The notes: a model not told the origin generated them from the sequence alone. 64,000 bases of DNA from Plantactinospora soyae (GCF_014874095.1 NZ_JADBEB010000001.1:3596001-3660000); one strand, 5' to 3'; positions 24,300 to 33,749 are shown, counted from the stretch's first letter. Translations and numbers: made by a program.

Positions 24300-25309
24300 G
24301 ACCGTGCCCCCTCGTCGTCGACGCTGATGGTGATCTCACGGGCCCCGGTGGCGGCGGGCAGTACGGACTCGTCGACCTGACGCGGCACCCCGGGTCGGGG
24401 CCGGGTGTCGGTGAGTTCGAGGAAGACACTCTCCAGGTCCGGGGTGAGCGGGGTGAGTTCGCGCAGCCAGAGGCCCTGCTCGCCGAGGAGCTGGCTGATC
24501 CGGGCCGGATCCTCGGTGCCGGCCACCACCAGATGGTCCGGATGGGCGGCCACCGTCAGGCCGGCCGCCTGGATGATCTCGGCAGCCCGGGTCTGCTCGG
24601 CGACCCGGATCCGGAACTCGCCGTGGTCGAAGCCGGCCAGCACCGCCTCGACCGGACCGGCGGCCACCCGCCGTCCACGGGAGATGATCGTCACGTGGTC
24701 ACATATCTGTTGGATCTCGGCCAGGATGTGGCTGGAGACCAGCACCGTGACCCCGGCGGCGGCGAGGCCGCGCATCAGGTCCCGCATCTCCCGGATGCCG
24801 GCCGGGTCCAGCCCGTTGGCCGGCTCGTCGAGGATCAGCAGCTCGGGCTGTTTGAGGAGGGCGGAGGCCACCGCGAGCCGCTGTTTCATGCCCAGCGAGT
24901 ACGCCTTCACCCGCTCGTCGGCCCGGTCACGGAGCCCGACCTGCGTCAGCACCTCGTCGACCCGGGTCGGCGGCACCCCACCGGCCACGGCGAGCAGCCG
25001 CAGCGTGCGCCGGCCGGTGAAGTTGCCGAAGAACTGGGGGCTCTCCACGATGGCGCCGAACCGGCTGGCCACGGCCGGCAGCCCGTGCGGTGTCGGCTGC
25101 CCGAACAGCGCCATCCGGCCGCTGTCCGCCCGGACCAGGCCGAGCAGCGTACGCAGGGTGGTGGTCTTGCCCGACCCGTTGGGACCGAGGAAGCCGTGTA
25201 CCTGGCCCGGCTCGACCAGCATGTCGAAGCCGTCCAGAGCGACCCGGCGGCCGCGACGGAAGCGGGTGAACGCCTTGCTCAGGCCGTTGATCTCGATCAC
25301 CGCTGGCAC
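24296..25309 (-). CDS. ABC transporter ATP-binding protein (partner of the downstream permease)
   Basis: 337 residues from GTG 25309, which has GGAGG 7 bases upstream and starts the domain directly (PAVIEINGLSKAF). Walker A LGPNGSGKTTTLR, Q-loop FGAIVESPQFF, signature YSLGMKQRLAVASALL, Walker B LLILDEPANGLDP and the switch SSHI are all intact. The C-terminal roughly 85 residues are the accessory domain common in DrrA/BcrA-type exporters. Co-translated with the permease. Confidence 0.92.
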   Translation of the reverse strand: MPAVIEINGLSKAFTRFRRGRRVALDGFDMLVEPGQVHGFLGPNGSGKTTTLRTLLGLVRADSGRMALFGQPTPHGLPAVASRFGAIVESPQFFGNFTGRRTLRLLAVAGGVPPTRVDEVLTQVGLRDRADERVKAYSLGMKQRLAVASALLKQPELLILDEPANGLDPAGIREMRDLMRGLAAAGVTVLVSSHILAEIQQICDHVTIISRGRRVAAGPVEAVLAGFDHGEFRIRVAEQTRAAEIIQAAGLTVAAHPDHLVVAGTEDPARISQLLGEQGLWLRELTPLTPDLESVFLELTDTRPRPGVPRQVDESVLPAATGAREITISVDDEGARS

Positions 25310-25407
25310 GGGACAACCTCCGGCTACGTGATATAGGACACGGCGCATCACCCTACGGCCCGGACGGCGCTCGCGGGGGACGCAGCGCTGCGTGGTTGGA
25401 TGGGCGG

Positions 25408-26247
25408 GTGCGTGATGATCCGGTTTCTGTCGCCGCCGATGCCGGCCCACCCCAAGCATCCGACCCGGACGCGGTGATCGACCTCAACAGGGTCGGTGTG
25501 CTGCGATCCGGCACCGCACTGCTGCACGACGTGACGTGGCGGGTGCGCCCGGACGAGCGGTGGGTGGTGCTCGGGCCGAACGGTGCGGGCAAGACGACGT
25601 TGCTCAACCTGGCGTCCGGGCGGCTGCATCCGACCACGGGCGTGGTGCACGCGCTCGGTGAGCGGATCGGGCGTACCGATCTGGCCGAGCTGCGTACCCG
25701 GATCGGGTTGACCACCGCGGCGCTGGCCGAGCGGATCCCGGCCGACGAGCGGGTCCGGGACGTCGTGCTGACCGCGGCCTGGTCGGTGGTCGGCCGGTGG
25801 CGGGAGCAGTACGACGAGATCGACGAGGCGCGGGCCCAGGGCCTGCTCGCCCAGCTCGGTGTCGTCTCGCTGGCCGACCGTCGCTACGGGACGCTGTCGG
25901 AGGGCGAGCGCAAGCGGACGCAGATCGCCCGGGCCCTGATGACCGATCCGGAGCTGCTGCTGCTCGACGAGCCGGCGGCCGGGCTGGACCTGGGCGGTCG
26001 CGAGGACCTGGTGGCCCGGCTCGCCGGGCTGGCCCAGGACTCGGACGCCCCGGCTCTGGTGCTGGTCACCCACCACGTCGAGGAGATCCCGCCGGGCTTC
26101 ACCCACGCCCTGCTGCTGCGCGAGGGCGGCATCGTGGCGCAGGGGGTACTCGCCGAGACGGTCACCGGCGAGTACCTCTCCAAGACCTTCGGCGTGCCGC
26201 TGGTGGTGGACCGGGCGGGTGGCCGGTTCACCGCCCGAGCCGCCTGA
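25408..26247 (+). CDS. Stand-alone ABC ATPase (YlmA-like)
   Basis: 279 residues; GTG 25408 is the most plausible start although a TTG at 25396 is in frame. Walker A LGPNGAGKTTLLN, signature LSEGERKRTQIARAL, Walker B LLLLDEPAAGLDLGG and the His switch VLVTHHVEEI are intact. The LSEGE form of the signature and the end of the protein (LAETVTGEYLSKTFGVPL) are typical of the YlmA group, usually labelled molybdenum or iron transporter ATPase. No permease gene is nearby. It diverges from the ABC exporter pair, with about 100 bases between starts. Confidence 0.85.
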   Translation: MRDDPVSVAADAGPPQASDPDAVIDLNRVGVLRSGTALLHDVTWRVRPDERWVVLGPNGAGKTTLLNLASGRLHPTTGVVHALGERIGRTDLAELRTRIGLTTAALAERIPADERVRDVVLTAAWSVVGRWREQYDEIDEARAQGLLAQLGVVSLADRRYGTLSEGERKRTQIARALMTDPELLLLDEPAAGLDLGGREDLVARLAGLAQDSDAPALVLVTHHVEEIPPGFTHALLLREGGIVAQGVLAETVTGEYLSKTFGVPLVVDRAGGRFTARAA

Positions 26248-26274
26248 CATCCGCCGAACGGAAGTCGGCCGAGC

Positions 26275-26308
26275 CGCCTGACCTCCGCCGGGCGGCGGAA
26301 GTCAGGCG
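26275..26308. terminator. Hairpin between convergent ABC ATPase and LLM genes
   Basis: CGCCTGACCTCCGCC and GGCGGAAGTCAGGCG form a stem with one mismatch and a short loop. The left arm is preceded by a near copy of the same sequence at 26245-26270 (GAGCCGCCTGAC, CCGCCG), as if the arm had been duplicated. Confidence 0.65.
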
Positions 26309-26329
26309 AGGGCCGGCGGGTCCGAACCG

Positions 26330-27325
26330 TCAGCGGTTCGTCGCGGCGCGGAGCATCGGGAGCAGCGTCTCGGACGCCAGCGTGATCTGGGCGACCGCGA
26401 GCTGGTCGTCGCGGGGCGGAACGAAGACCACGGCGTCCGCACTGGCCTCCCAGAGCCGGGTCACCGACGCCGCGCACTGCTCGGCACTGCCGGCCGCGGT
26501 GAACCGGTCGAGGTAGTGCTCGGGCAGCGCCTCGGCCAGCGCGGCGGCGCCGGACGAACCGGCCAGCAGGTTGGCGATCTCGTCGGCCAGGTCGGCGTCC
26601 GAGGGCGGGAGCGCCCAGCCGCCGGAGAGCTGGGCGGCGAACTCCCGGCGGGCGCTGGCCCGGGCGTCGTCGAAGTCCAGGTGCGCGTAGACGGTGAGCC
26701 GGTGGTCATCGGTACGTCCGGCCGCCCGGCGCCCCTCGTCGATCATCCCCCGGGCCCAGCGGACGTACTCCGGACTGGCACCCTCGGCGAGAATCGTGCC
26801 GTCGGCCACCCGCCCGGAGAGCCGCAGCGACTTCTCGCCGCGTACCCCGGTGGAGATCGGAGGCGGCTGGTCCGGCGGGTACTCCAGCAACACCTCGGCG
26901 AGTCGGGCGTACCGGCCGGTGACGGTGACCTTGTTTCCGGCGAGCAGCGCGCGTACCGCCTCGACGGTCTCACCGAGCACCGCCAGCGGCGACGGATGGT
27001 CGGCGCCGACCTGCCGGACCCAGTCAGCCATGCCGTGACCGAAGCCGGGCAGGATCCGGCCCGGGAAGAGCCGGGCGAGGTTGGCCAGCTCCATGGCGGC
27101 CAGCGCGGGATTGCGGAACGCCGCCGGCAGGATGCCGATGCCGATCTTCAGTTTGTCGGTCACGGCCGCGGCCACCGCGGCACTGGAGACCGCGCCGCCG
27201 AAGAAGCAGTCCTCCACCACCCACAGCTCGTCGTAACCCAGCCGCTCCACCAGCCGGGCGTACGCCGGTAACTGCTCCGGGGCGGTGTCGCACCGGTACA
27301 TCACTCCGATCGGCATCTGTCCCAT
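26330..27325 (-). CDS. LLM class F420-dependent oxidoreductase
   Basis: 331 residues from ATG 27325 ([12 protein letters not shown]). Luciferase-like TIM barrel: [49 protein letters not shown] read in parts, [21 protein letters not shown], and [35 protein letters not shown], which corresponds to the phosphate-binding region. Close to the methylenetetrahydromethanopterin-reductase-like group. It does not look like a close paralogue of the LLM gene at 6222. Substrate unknown. Confidence 0.9.
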   Translation of the reverse strand: MGQMPIGVMYRCDTAPEQLPAYARLVERLGYDELWVVEDCFFGGAVSSAAVAAAVTDKLKIGIGILPAAFRNPALAAMELANLARLFPGRILPGFGHGMADWVRQVGADHPSPLAVLGETVEAVRALLAGNKVTVTGRYARLAEVLLEYPPDQPPPISTGVRGEKSLRLSGRVADGTILAEGASPEYVRWARGMIDEGRRAAGRTDDHRLTVYAHLDFDDARASARREFAAQLSGGWALPPSDADLADEIANLLAGSSGAAALAEALPEHYLDRFTAAGSAEQCAASVTRLWEASADAVVFVPPRDDQLAVAQITLASETLLPMLRAATNR

Positions 27326-27402
27326 GTCTGGCAGCCTGCCAGAAGACGCCGACAACGGCCCGCTCTAGACTCGGGCAGTCGCCGAAACGGGAGGTGCCGC
27401 CG

Positions 27403-28301
27403 GTGAACCGGCCACGGGTCGTTGTCATGGGCAGCGCCAACATGGACCTGGTGGTCACCACCGACGTCCTACCGAAACCGGGTGAGACGGTCTTCGGCAC
27501 CGACTTCGTGATGGTGGCCGGCGGCAAGGGGGCCAACCAGGCGATCGCGGCCACCCGGGCGGTGCCGACGGCGCCCTGCTCGGCGCGATCGGCTCGGACT
27601 CGTTCGGCGTCACCCTCCGGGCCCGGATCGCCGCCGCCGGGGTCGACACGGAGCGGGTCCGGATGGTGTACGGCGCCTCCGGAGTGGCGGTTGTCACCGT
27701 CGACGCCGAGGGGGAGAACACCATCGTGGTCACCCCGGCCGCCAACTCCGCCTTCACCGGGCTGACCGAGAGCGAGCTGACCGCCGTACGGGATGCCGAC
27801 GTACTCGTGGCGCAGCTGGAGATTCCGGTCGCCACGGTGACCGAGGCGGCCCGCGCGGCCCGGGCCGCCGGCACCCGCGTGCTGCTCAACGCGGCCCCGG
27901 CCCAGCCGGTACCGGCCGAACTGCTCGACTCGGTCGACCTGCTGGTGGTCAACGAGGCCGAGGCGCGGGCGATCACCGGACGCGGCCGGGAGCACCCCGG
28001 TGCGCTGCTCGGCGTGGTGCCCCGCGCGGTGATGACCCTCGGCCGGCACGGCGCCTGGTACGGGGACCGGGATGGCACCACCACGCACGTGCCCGCGGTC
28101 AAGGTCGACCTGGTCGACTCGACGGCGGCCGGGGACGCGTTCACCGGTGCGCTGGCGGTGGCCTGGGGCGAGGGCCGGGAACTTCTCGACGCGGTCCGCT
28201 GGGCGAGCGCGGCCGGCGCGGCCTGTGCCCGGAAGCTCGGTGCCTCGGTCGCGCTTCCGCTCCGGGCCGAGATCGACGCCCTCTACGTTCCCGGCGACTG
28301 A
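27403..28301 (+). pseudogene. Ribokinase (PfkB family) interrupted by a single-base frameshift
   Basis: The first part (from GTG 27403, GGGAGG upstream) reads [20 protein letters not shown] and the substrate motif [14 protein letters not shown]. The frame then breaks at 27560-27562 and resumes in another frame as [15 protein letters not shown], running to a normal C-terminus with the catalytic Asp in DSTAAGDAFTGAL and GAACARKLGAS. Inserting one G in GGGCGGTGCC restores a continuous kinase of about 300 residues. Either a genuine recent pseudogene or a one-base assembly error in a GC run. It would phosphorylate ribose or a related sugar. An intact relative lies at 37638-38627. Confidence 0.85.
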
Positions 28302-28375
28302 GGGTACGTCAGCTCGGCCAGCTGCCCGACCTGTTCCGACCCGATGGGTTGATCGGGGGGGCGCACCATGACGGC

Positions 28376-28783
28376 ATGGTGCGATTCGTGCTCAACCTGC
28401 TCTGGCTGATCTTCGGTAGTGGTATCGCGCTCGCCATCGGGTACGGGATAGCGGCGCTGATCTGCTTCGTGTTCATCGTGACCATCCCGTTCGGGGTGGC
28501 CTCGCTCCGGTTGGCGTACTACTCGCTGTGGCCGTTCGGGCGGACCCTGGTGGTCAAGCCGGGCGCCGGACTCGGCTCGGGCCTGGCCAACGTGCTCTGG
28601 ATGGTGCTGGCCGGCTGGTGGCTCGCGCTCATGCACCTCGTCGCCGGGGTCACGCTCTGCCTGACGATCATCGGGATCCCGTTCGGCGTCGCCAACTTCA
28701 AGCTGGTGCCGGCCGCGTTCTGGCCGCTCGGCCGCGAGGTGATGGAGGTCGACGACCTCCGGCGTCCCGGAACCGCCTCCTGA
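28376..28783 (+). CDS. YccF family inner membrane protein
   Basis: 135 residues made of two similar halves, each with the signature IPFG: FVFIVTIPFGVASLRLAYYSLWPFGR and CLTIIGIPFGVANFKLVPAAFWPLGR (each in a 26-residue block; key residues IPFG, WPFG/WPLG). Three to four hydrophobic segments. The family is widespread and small, with unknown function. ATG 28376 is preferred (MVRFVLNLLWLIFG). Confidence 0.88.
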   Translation: MVRFVLNLLWLIFGSGIALAIGYGIAALICFVFIVTIPFGVASLRLAYYSLWPFGRTLVVKPGAGLGSGLANVLWMVLAGWWLALMHLVAGVTLCLTIIGIPFGVANFKLVPAAFWPLGREVMEVDDLRRPGTAS

Positions 28784-28796
28784 CGGCGACACCGTT

Positions 28797-28828
28797 CCCA
28801 GGTCGGGTCGGCTCCGGCCCGGCCTGGG
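28797..28828. terminator. Hairpin between yccF-like and ECF sigma genes
   Basis: CCCAGG (28797-28802) pairs with CCTGGG (28823-28828), with an inner CGGG/CCCG stem. It lies in the 49-base gap between convergent genes. Confidence 0.5.
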
Positions 28829-28832
28829 CGGG

Positions 28833-30122
28833 TCACGCCGAGGCCAGCGCCGTGCGGCTGCGCCGGAGGAAGTCCCGCTCGACCGCGTTCCGGGTCAGGC
28901 TCTCGGCCAGTTCGTACGCCCGCACCGCCTCGGTGGCGCGGCCGAGCCGGCGGAGCAGGTCGGCCCGGACGGCGTGGAACAGGTGGTGGCCGGTCAGGTC
29001 GAGCTGGTCGACGAGGTCGAGTGCCGCCGCCGGCCCGTCGATCTCGGCCACCACGATCGCGCGGTTCAACGCCACCACCGGGCTCGGGGCGAGCGAGAGC
29101 AGGTGGTCGTACAACTGGAGGATCTGTGCCCAGTCGGTGGCGGCGGCGTCCGGGGCGTCATCGTGCACGGCGTTGATCGCGGCCTGGATCTGGTACGGGC
29201 CGGGCTGGTCGCGTCGTAGGCAGCGCCGGACGAGGGCCTGGCCCTCGGCGACGAGTTCCCGGTTCCAGCGGGTCCGGTCCTGGTCGGCCAGGCGGACGAA
29301 GGCGCCGTCCGGGGTGGTCCGGCTGGGCCGGCGGGCCTCGACGAGCAGCAGCAGCGCGAGCAGTCCGAGGACCTCCGGCTCGTCCGGCAGAAGTTCAGCC
29401 AGCAGCCGACCGAGCCGGATGGCCTCGGCGCAGAGGTCCTCGCGGATCAGCCGGTCGCCCGAACTGGCGGTGTGGCCCTCGTTGAAGATCAGATAGACCA
29501 CGGCCAGTACGGTCCGGAGCCGGTCCGGAAGGTCGGCCTCGGCCGGAACCCGGTACGGGATCCGCGCATCCCGGATCTTGCCCTTCGCCCGGACCAACCG
29601 TTGCGCCATGGTCGGCTCGGGGACCAGGAAGGCACGGGCGATCTCGGTCGTGGTGAGTCCGCCGAGCAGCCGCAGCGTCAACGCGACCTGGGCGGTGGGC
29701 GCGAGCGCGGGATGGCAGCAGGTGAAGATGAGGCGCAGCCGCTCGTCGTGCACGGGACCCTCCTCGGCCGGTTCGTCGCGGGCGTTCAGCAGGGCGGCCT
29801 GGGCGTAACGGTCCGGGCGGGCGGCCTCCCGGCGGAGGCGGTCGATGGCCCGGTTGCGGGCCGTCGTGATGATCCACCCGGCCGGGCTGGGCGGCGGTCC
29901 GCCGGACGGCCACCGCTGGACGGCTGCGGCGAACGCGTCCTGGACCGCGTCCTCGGCGATGTCGATGTCACCGAAGACGCGGACCAGGACCGAGACCGCA
30001 CGCCCGTACTCCGCGCGGAACACCCGCTCGATCTCCGGATCGGCTCCGGCTGCCGGATCGGCTCCGGCTGCCAGATCGGCTCCGGCTGCCGGATCGGGTC
30101 GGTCAGGCCTGCGGCGGATCAC
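28833..30122 (-). CDS. ECF42-type RNA polymerase sigma factor with C-terminal extension
   Basis: 429 residues from GTG 30122. Sigma-2 region: [53 protein letters not shown]. Sigma-4: [20 protein letters not shown], then [14 protein letters not shown]. The remaining 250 residues form the long helical, TPR-like domain ([46 protein letters not shown]) that defines the ECF42 group. No anti-sigma factor; ECF42 genes characteristically sit next to YCII/DGPF genes, as here (start overlaps the YCII stop by 20 bases). Residues 10-27 are encoded by an 18-base tandem repeat. Confidence 0.9.
   Translation of the reverse strand: MIRRRPDRPDPAAGADLAAGADPAAGADPEIERVFRAEYGRAVSVLVRVFGDIDIAEDAVQDAFAAAVQRWPSGGPPPSPAGWIITTARNRAIDRLRREAARPDRYAQAALLNARDEPAEEGPVHDERLRLIFTCCHPALAPTAQVALTLRLLGGLTTTEIARAFLVPEPTMAQRLVRAKGKIRDARIPYRVPAEADLPDRLRTVLAVVYLIFNEGHTASSGDRLIREDLCAEAIRLGRLLAELLPDEPEVLGLLALLLLVEARRPSRTTPDGAFVRLADQDRTRWNRELVAEGQALVRRCLRRDQPGPYQIQAAINAVHDDAPDAAATDWAQILQLYDHLLSLAPSPVVALNRAIVVAEIDGPAAALDLVDQLDLTGHHLFHAVRADLLRRLGRATEAVRAYELAESLTRNAVERDFLRRSRTALASA
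30037..30096 (-). repeat. 18-base tandem repeat in the sigma factor 5' end
   Basis: Three and a third copies of GGATCGGCTCCGGCTGCC (30037-30054, 30055-30072, 30073-30090 with one change, then a partial). On the coding strand it gives repeated GADPAA / GADLAA hexapeptides, so copy-number change would stay in frame. Confidence 0.85.
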
Positions 30123-30477
30123 AACTGTCTGCCTCGTCCTCCAACGGCCGTACCTCGATCGGCAGCAGGCCGATGGCCTCGGCGAGCTTGCGGCCCCAGA
30201 CCAGCGCGGCATCGAGGTCGGGTGCCTGGACGACGGTGAATCCGCCGAGGTGTTCCTTGCCCTCGACGTACGGGCCGTCGGTGATCAGCGTGTCGCCGTC
30301 GCTGACCCGGATCACCGTGGCGGTGCTGGGTGGATGCAGCCCGCCCGCGAAGACCCACGCCCCGGCGGACTTCATCTCCTGGTTCAACGCCGCGAGGTTC
30401 TTCATGATCGGTTCCAGTACCTCGAACGGGGGCGGGTCACCGTCCGGCTGGTAGATGCTGAGCAGGTACTGCGGCAC
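30103..30477 (-). CDS. YCII/DGPF family protein
   Basis: 124 residues, complete YCII-related domain: [13 protein letters not shown] at the start, [20 protein letters not shown], then the DGPF-type motif [18 protein letters not shown] and [13 protein letters not shown]. Such proteins accompany ECF41/ECF42 sigma factors, have a dimeric ferredoxin-like fold and no settled activity. First gene of the two-gene unit with the sigma factor. Confidence 0.9.
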   Translation of the reverse strand: MPQYLLSIYQPDGDPPPFEVLEPIMKNLAALNQEMKSAGAWVFAGGLHPPSTATVIRVSDGDTLITDGPYVEGKEHLGGFTVVQAPDLDAALVWGRKLAEAIGLLPIEVRPLEDEADSCDPPQA

Positions 30478-30735
30478 CGCGACACCTCCTGTCCTGTCTC
30501 GCCCGCCGGCACGGCGCCGGCGGATTCCTACCCTCTATACGAACGGCGACGGAACGGATCGACATCCGCCGGAGCGGAGATGGTCCAGGTCAGCAGCACA
30601 GGGGATCGGCGTTGACGGCATTCTTCCGATCCGGCTCCGCGTAGGGTACCCACGAATCGCCGCCGGTCCGGACGGACTCGACCCTCTTCCCGAGTACGTA
30701 CGCGCCGGGGTGCGGCGGTTCCCCCAACAGCGCGC

Positions 30736-30746
30736 GAAACGTTTTT
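30736..30746 (+). promoter_or_regulatory. LacI-type box 1 (upstream)
   Basis: GAAACGTTTTT, an imperfect copy of the AAACGTTT core, 12 bases upstream of the -35 box. Confidence 0.55.
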
Positions 30747-30757
30747 GTAACGGGGGG

Positions 30758-30786
30758 TTGACGGCTCCGATCTGCGGGAGCAAGAT
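30758..30786 (+). promoter_or_regulatory. Promoter of the LacI regulator gene
   Basis: TTGACG (30758-30763), 17-base spacer, CAAGAT (30781-30786). The expected start site falls at about 30793, inside operator box 2. The whole gap 30478-30825 otherwise holds only this control region. Confidence 0.65.
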
Positions 30787-30790
30787 TCCG

Positions 30791-30801
30791 GAAACGTTTA
30801 C
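30791..30801 (+). promoter_or_regulatory. LacI-type box 2 (at the transcription start)
   Basis: GAAACGTTTAC, palindromic core AAACGTTT, located immediately after the -10 box of the promoter. Confidence 0.7.
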
Positions 30802-30825
30802 AGGTCAGGGGTGGAGGTTCGGTGC

Positions 30826-31932
30826 ATGGGGCGTAAACGTTTACAGCCCGCTGGCGACGGCCGGCCGACCGTACATACCGTGGCCGCGCGGGCGGGCGTC
30901 TCGATCGCCTCGGCCTCGCGGGTCCTGAACGGAATCGGCGGCAGCGCCGAGACCGTGCGCAAGGTCCGGGCGGCCGCGGCGGAGGTCGGTTACGTGCCGA
31001 ACGCGATCGCCCGGTCTTTGCAGTCCCAACGCACCGGGCTCGTCGCGCTCGCGGTCGCCGACATCGGCAACCCGGTCTACGTCGCGATGATGCGGGCCAT
31101 CGAGGCCGTCGTCGCCTCCTCCGGCCGGCAGTTGCTGGTACACGCCACCGGCGGGGAGGTGGCCAGCGAGACCGCGCTGCTGCGCCGGCTCGCCAACCGC
31201 TACGTGGACGGAATGATCGTCTCGCCGATCCGGATCACCGACGAGCACCTCGACGCGATCGTGGTCAGCCCGGTTCCGGTCGTGGTGGTCGGCCAGCTCC
31301 CCGCCGACGCGCCGGTCGACAACGTACGCACCGACTCGCGCAGCGGTGTGGCGCTCGCCGTCGACCACCTGCTCGCCGCCGGCCGCCAGCGGATCGGCTT
31401 CGTCAACGGTCCACTGGACACCGTTCCGGGCGCGGCCCGGGACGCCGGCTTCCGCGCCGCGCTGACCAGCCACGGCATCCCCGTCGACGAGCGGCTGATC
31501 GAGGTCGGCGACTTCCAGTACGCCGCCGGTCGGGCCGCCGCCGCCCGGCTGCTCGCTCGGGCCGATCCCGACGCGCTGCTCTGCGCCAACGACCTGATCG
31601 CGGTCGGCGCCCTGCACGCGCTGCTCACCGAGGAGCGCCGGGTTCCGCAGGACGTGGCCCTGGTCGGGATGGACGACACCGAACTGGCCCAGATGGCCTT
31701 CCCACAGCTCTCCAGCGTCTCGCTCGGCTCCGCCACCCGAGGGCGGCGCGCCGCCGAACTGCTGCTGGAGCGGATCGCCGACCCCGATCTGCCACCCCGC
31801 CGCGAGCACGTCGCGCCCAGCCTCGCCGTACGCGCGTCGAGCGACCTCGCCGGGACGGCATCACGGGCCGGAATGCGGATCGAGCAGGGCGGCCGAGCCC
31901 CTGAACCGTCAACGCAAGGGAGGCGGAGATGA
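30826..31932 (+). CDS. LacI family transcriptional regulator of the ribosyl-compound operon
   Basis: 368 residues from ATG 30826 (GGAGG 8 bases upstream). N-terminal HTH: TVHTVAARAGVSIASASRVL, then TVRKVRAAAAEVGYVPNAIA and the hinge RSLQSQRTGLVALAV. A periplasmic-binding-protein-like effector domain follows (IGNPVYVAMMRAIE, YVDGMIVSP, VRTDSRSGVALAVDHLLAAG, IGFVNGPLDTVPGAARDAGF, ALLCANDLIAVGAL, VALVGMDDTELAQMAFPQLS). Its stop overlaps the first permease start (ATGA), so regulator and transporter are co-transcribed. Three AAACGTTT boxes around its 5' end suggest negative autoregulation relieved by the imported sugar-like ligand. Confidence 0.93.
   Translation: MGRKRLQPAGDGRPTVHTVAARAGVSIASASRVLNGIGGSAETVRKVRAAAAEVGYVPNAIARSLQSQRTGLVALAVADIGNPVYVAMMRAIEAVVASSGRQLLVHATGGEVASETALLRRLANRYVDGMIVSPIRITDEHLDAIVVSPVPVVVVGQLPADAPVDNVRTDSRSGVALAVDHLLAAGRQRIGFVNGPLDTVPGAARDAGFRAALTSHGIPVDERLIEVGDFQYAAGRAAAARLLARADPDALLCANDLIAVGALHALLTEERRVPQDVALVGMDDTELAQMAFPQLSSVSLGSATRGRRAAELLLERIADPDLPPRREHVAPSLAVRASSDLAGTASRAGMRIEQGGRAPEPSTQGRRR
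30833..30844 (+). promoter_or_regulatory. LacI-type box 3, inside the regulator's own coding sequence
   Basis: GTAAACGTTTAC, a perfect 12-base palindrome overlapping codons 3-7 of the LacI gene. It is the best of the three boxes, and would act as a roadblock or looping partner with the upstream boxes. Confidence 0.7.
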
Positions 31933-32864
31933 CGACGCTGACCGAGCCACCGGAGGTGGACGGCTCCGGCACCCGTACCCGGGGTGGTCGGGCCCGGTCC
32001 GACCACCGGACGGTCTACCTGCTGCTGCTTCCGTCGCTGCTGCCGGTCCTGGTCTTCTCGGTGTTCCCGCTGCTCCGGGGGATCTACCTCGGTTTCACGG
32101 ACGCCAAGGCCGGCCGGAACGTGACGATCAGCTTCACCGGTCTGGAGAACTACCGGGAACTGCTCTCCGACAGTCTGTTCTGGAGCTCGTTCCGGATCGG
32201 CCTGGTCTGGGCGTTCTCGGTGACGGTGCTGCAGTTCCTGCTCGCCCTCGGGCTGGCCCTGCTGCTCAACCAGCGACTACGTTTCCGTGGCGCGGCGCGG
32301 GTGCTCGCCGTCGTACCGTGGGCGATGCCGCCGGTGGTGGTCGGCATCCTCTGGCGGCTGGTCTACCACCCCGACGCGGGACTGCTCAACGAGTTCCTGC
32401 ACCGGATCGGCGCCGACGGGATGCGGACCACCTGGCTCGGTGACTTCAACACCGCACTACCGGCGGTGATCATCGTCGGAGTCTGGGCCGGCATGCCGCA
32501 GACCACCGTCGTACTCCTGGCGGGTCTACAGGGGGTGCCGCGCGAGCTGCACGAGGCGGCGGCCGTGGACGGGGCCAGCGCCTGGCAACGGTTCCGCAGC
32601 GTGACGCTGCCCTCGCTGATGCCGGTGATCGTCGCGATCACCTCGCTGGACTTCATCTGGAACTTCAACTCGTTCGGCCTGGTCTACGTGCTCACCGCCG
32701 GCGGGCCGGGCGGCAAGACGATGCTGCCGATGCTCTTCGCCTACGAGGAGGCGTTCCGCTACGGCAACTACGGCTACGCGGCGGCACTCGGGAACGTGAT
32801 GGTCGTGATCGTCGTGGCGCTGCTCGCGTTGTACCTGCGTCGCCGGCTCCGGGAGGCGAACTAA
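31929..32864 (+). CDS. Sugar ABC transporter permease (MalF-type)
   Basis: 311 residues, six membrane helices (starting VYLLLLPSLLPVLVFSVFPL). It carries the EAA loop ELHEAAAVDGASAWQRFRSV, followed by TLPSLMPVIVAI, characteristic of MalF-like carbohydrate permeases. Start overlaps the LacI stop. Works with the next permease and the binding protein at 33831. No ATPase gene is in the operon, so energy probably comes from a shared MsiK-type ATPase encoded elsewhere. Confidence 0.93.
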   Translation: MTTLTEPPEVDGSGTRTRGGRARSDHRTVYLLLLPSLLPVLVFSVFPLLRGIYLGFTDAKAGRNVTISFTGLENYRELLSDSLFWSSFRIGLVWAFSVTVLQFLLALGLALLLNQRLRFRGAARVLAVVPWAMPPVVVGILWRLVYHPDAGLLNEFLHRIGADGMRTTWLGDFNTALPAVIIVGVWAGMPQTTVVLLAGLQGVPRELHEAAAVDGASAWQRFRSVTLPSLMPVIVAITSLDFIWNFNSFGLVYVLTAGGPGGKTMLPMLFAYEEAFRYGNYGYAAALGNVMVVIVVALLALYLRRRLREAN

Positions 32865-32867
32865 TTG

Positions 32868-33737
32868 ATGACCGAGAAGAAGCCGACCAACGCGGTCGCC
32901 CGGAAGAGGTCGAAGCGGCTCAGCCGGAGCCTCCAGTACCTGGCGCTCTCCGGCTACCTGGTCTTCCTCGCCTTTCCGCTGGTGTGGCTGCTCTCCACCT
33001 CGCTCAAGCCACCCCGGGAACTGGTCAAGCTGCATCCGACCCTGATCCCCGACAACCCGACCCTGGACAACTTCGTCCAGGCGTTCACCGAGCAGGCGCT
33101 CGGCCGGGCGGCGTGGAACAGCCTCCAGGTCTCCCTCGCCTCGGCCGTACTCACCGTGCTGATCGCGACGCCCGCGTCGTACGCCCTGGCGCGGTTCCGG
33201 ACCCGGCTGGGGACGGTGGCCCTGGGCTGGGTACTGCTGTCCCAGCTCTTTCCGTTCGTACTGCTGATCATTCCGATCTTCCTGGTGCTCCGGCAGGCCG
33301 GGCTGGCCAACACGCACGCCGGGCTGGTGCTGGTGTACGTCGTCTGGGCGATGCCGTTCGCGCTCTGGATGCTCCAGGGATTCGTCCGGAACATTCCGCG
33401 CGAGTTGGAGGAGGCGGCCTCGGTCGACGGGGCGAACCGGTTGCAGACCCTGCGTCGGGTGATCTTCCCGTTGCTGGCCCCCGGGCTGATCGCGACCGCA
33501 CTCTTCTCCTTCATCTCCGCCTGGAACGAGTTCTTCTTCGCCCTGGTGCTGATCAAGACGCCCGAGTTGGCGACCCTGCCGGTCGCGTTGGCCCGGTTCG
33601 TCGGCATCGAGGGCACCGCCCGGCTCGGTCCGCTGGCGGCGGGCTCGCTGCTCGCCACCATTCCGAGCCTCGTCTTCTTCGCCTTCATGCAGCGCCGGCT
33701 GGCCTCCGGGTCGCTCGCCGGGGCGGTGAAGGGGTGA
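32868..33737 (+). CDS. Sugar ABC transporter permease (MalG-type)
   Basis: 289 residues; ATG 32868 lies 3 bases after the upstream stop. Six helices. MalG-type features: FPLVWLLSTSLKPPRELVKL, TPASYALARFRTR, the EAA loop ELEEAASVDGANRLQTLRRV, then IFPLLAPGLIATALFSFISAWNEFF in parts, and the typical end QRRLASGSLAGAVKG. Second half of the channel. Confidence 0.93.
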   Translation: MTEKKPTNAVARKRSKRLSRSLQYLALSGYLVFLAFPLVWLLSTSLKPPRELVKLHPTLIPDNPTLDNFVQAFTEQALGRAAWNSLQVSLASAVLTVLIATPASYALARFRTRLGTVALGWVLLSQLFPFVLLIIPIFLVLRQAGLANTHAGLVLVYVVWAMPFALWMLQGFVRNIPRELEEAASVDGANRLQTLRRVIFPLLAPGLIATALFSFISAWNEFFFALVLIKTPELATLPVALARFVGIEGTARLGPLAAGSLLATIPSLVFFAFMQRRLASGSLAGAVKG

Positions 33738-33749
33738 CCGCACACCGGT

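Noticed and set aside
30037-30096. Possible CRISPR-like repeats
   Set aside because: They are contiguous 18-base units without spacers, inside a coding region.
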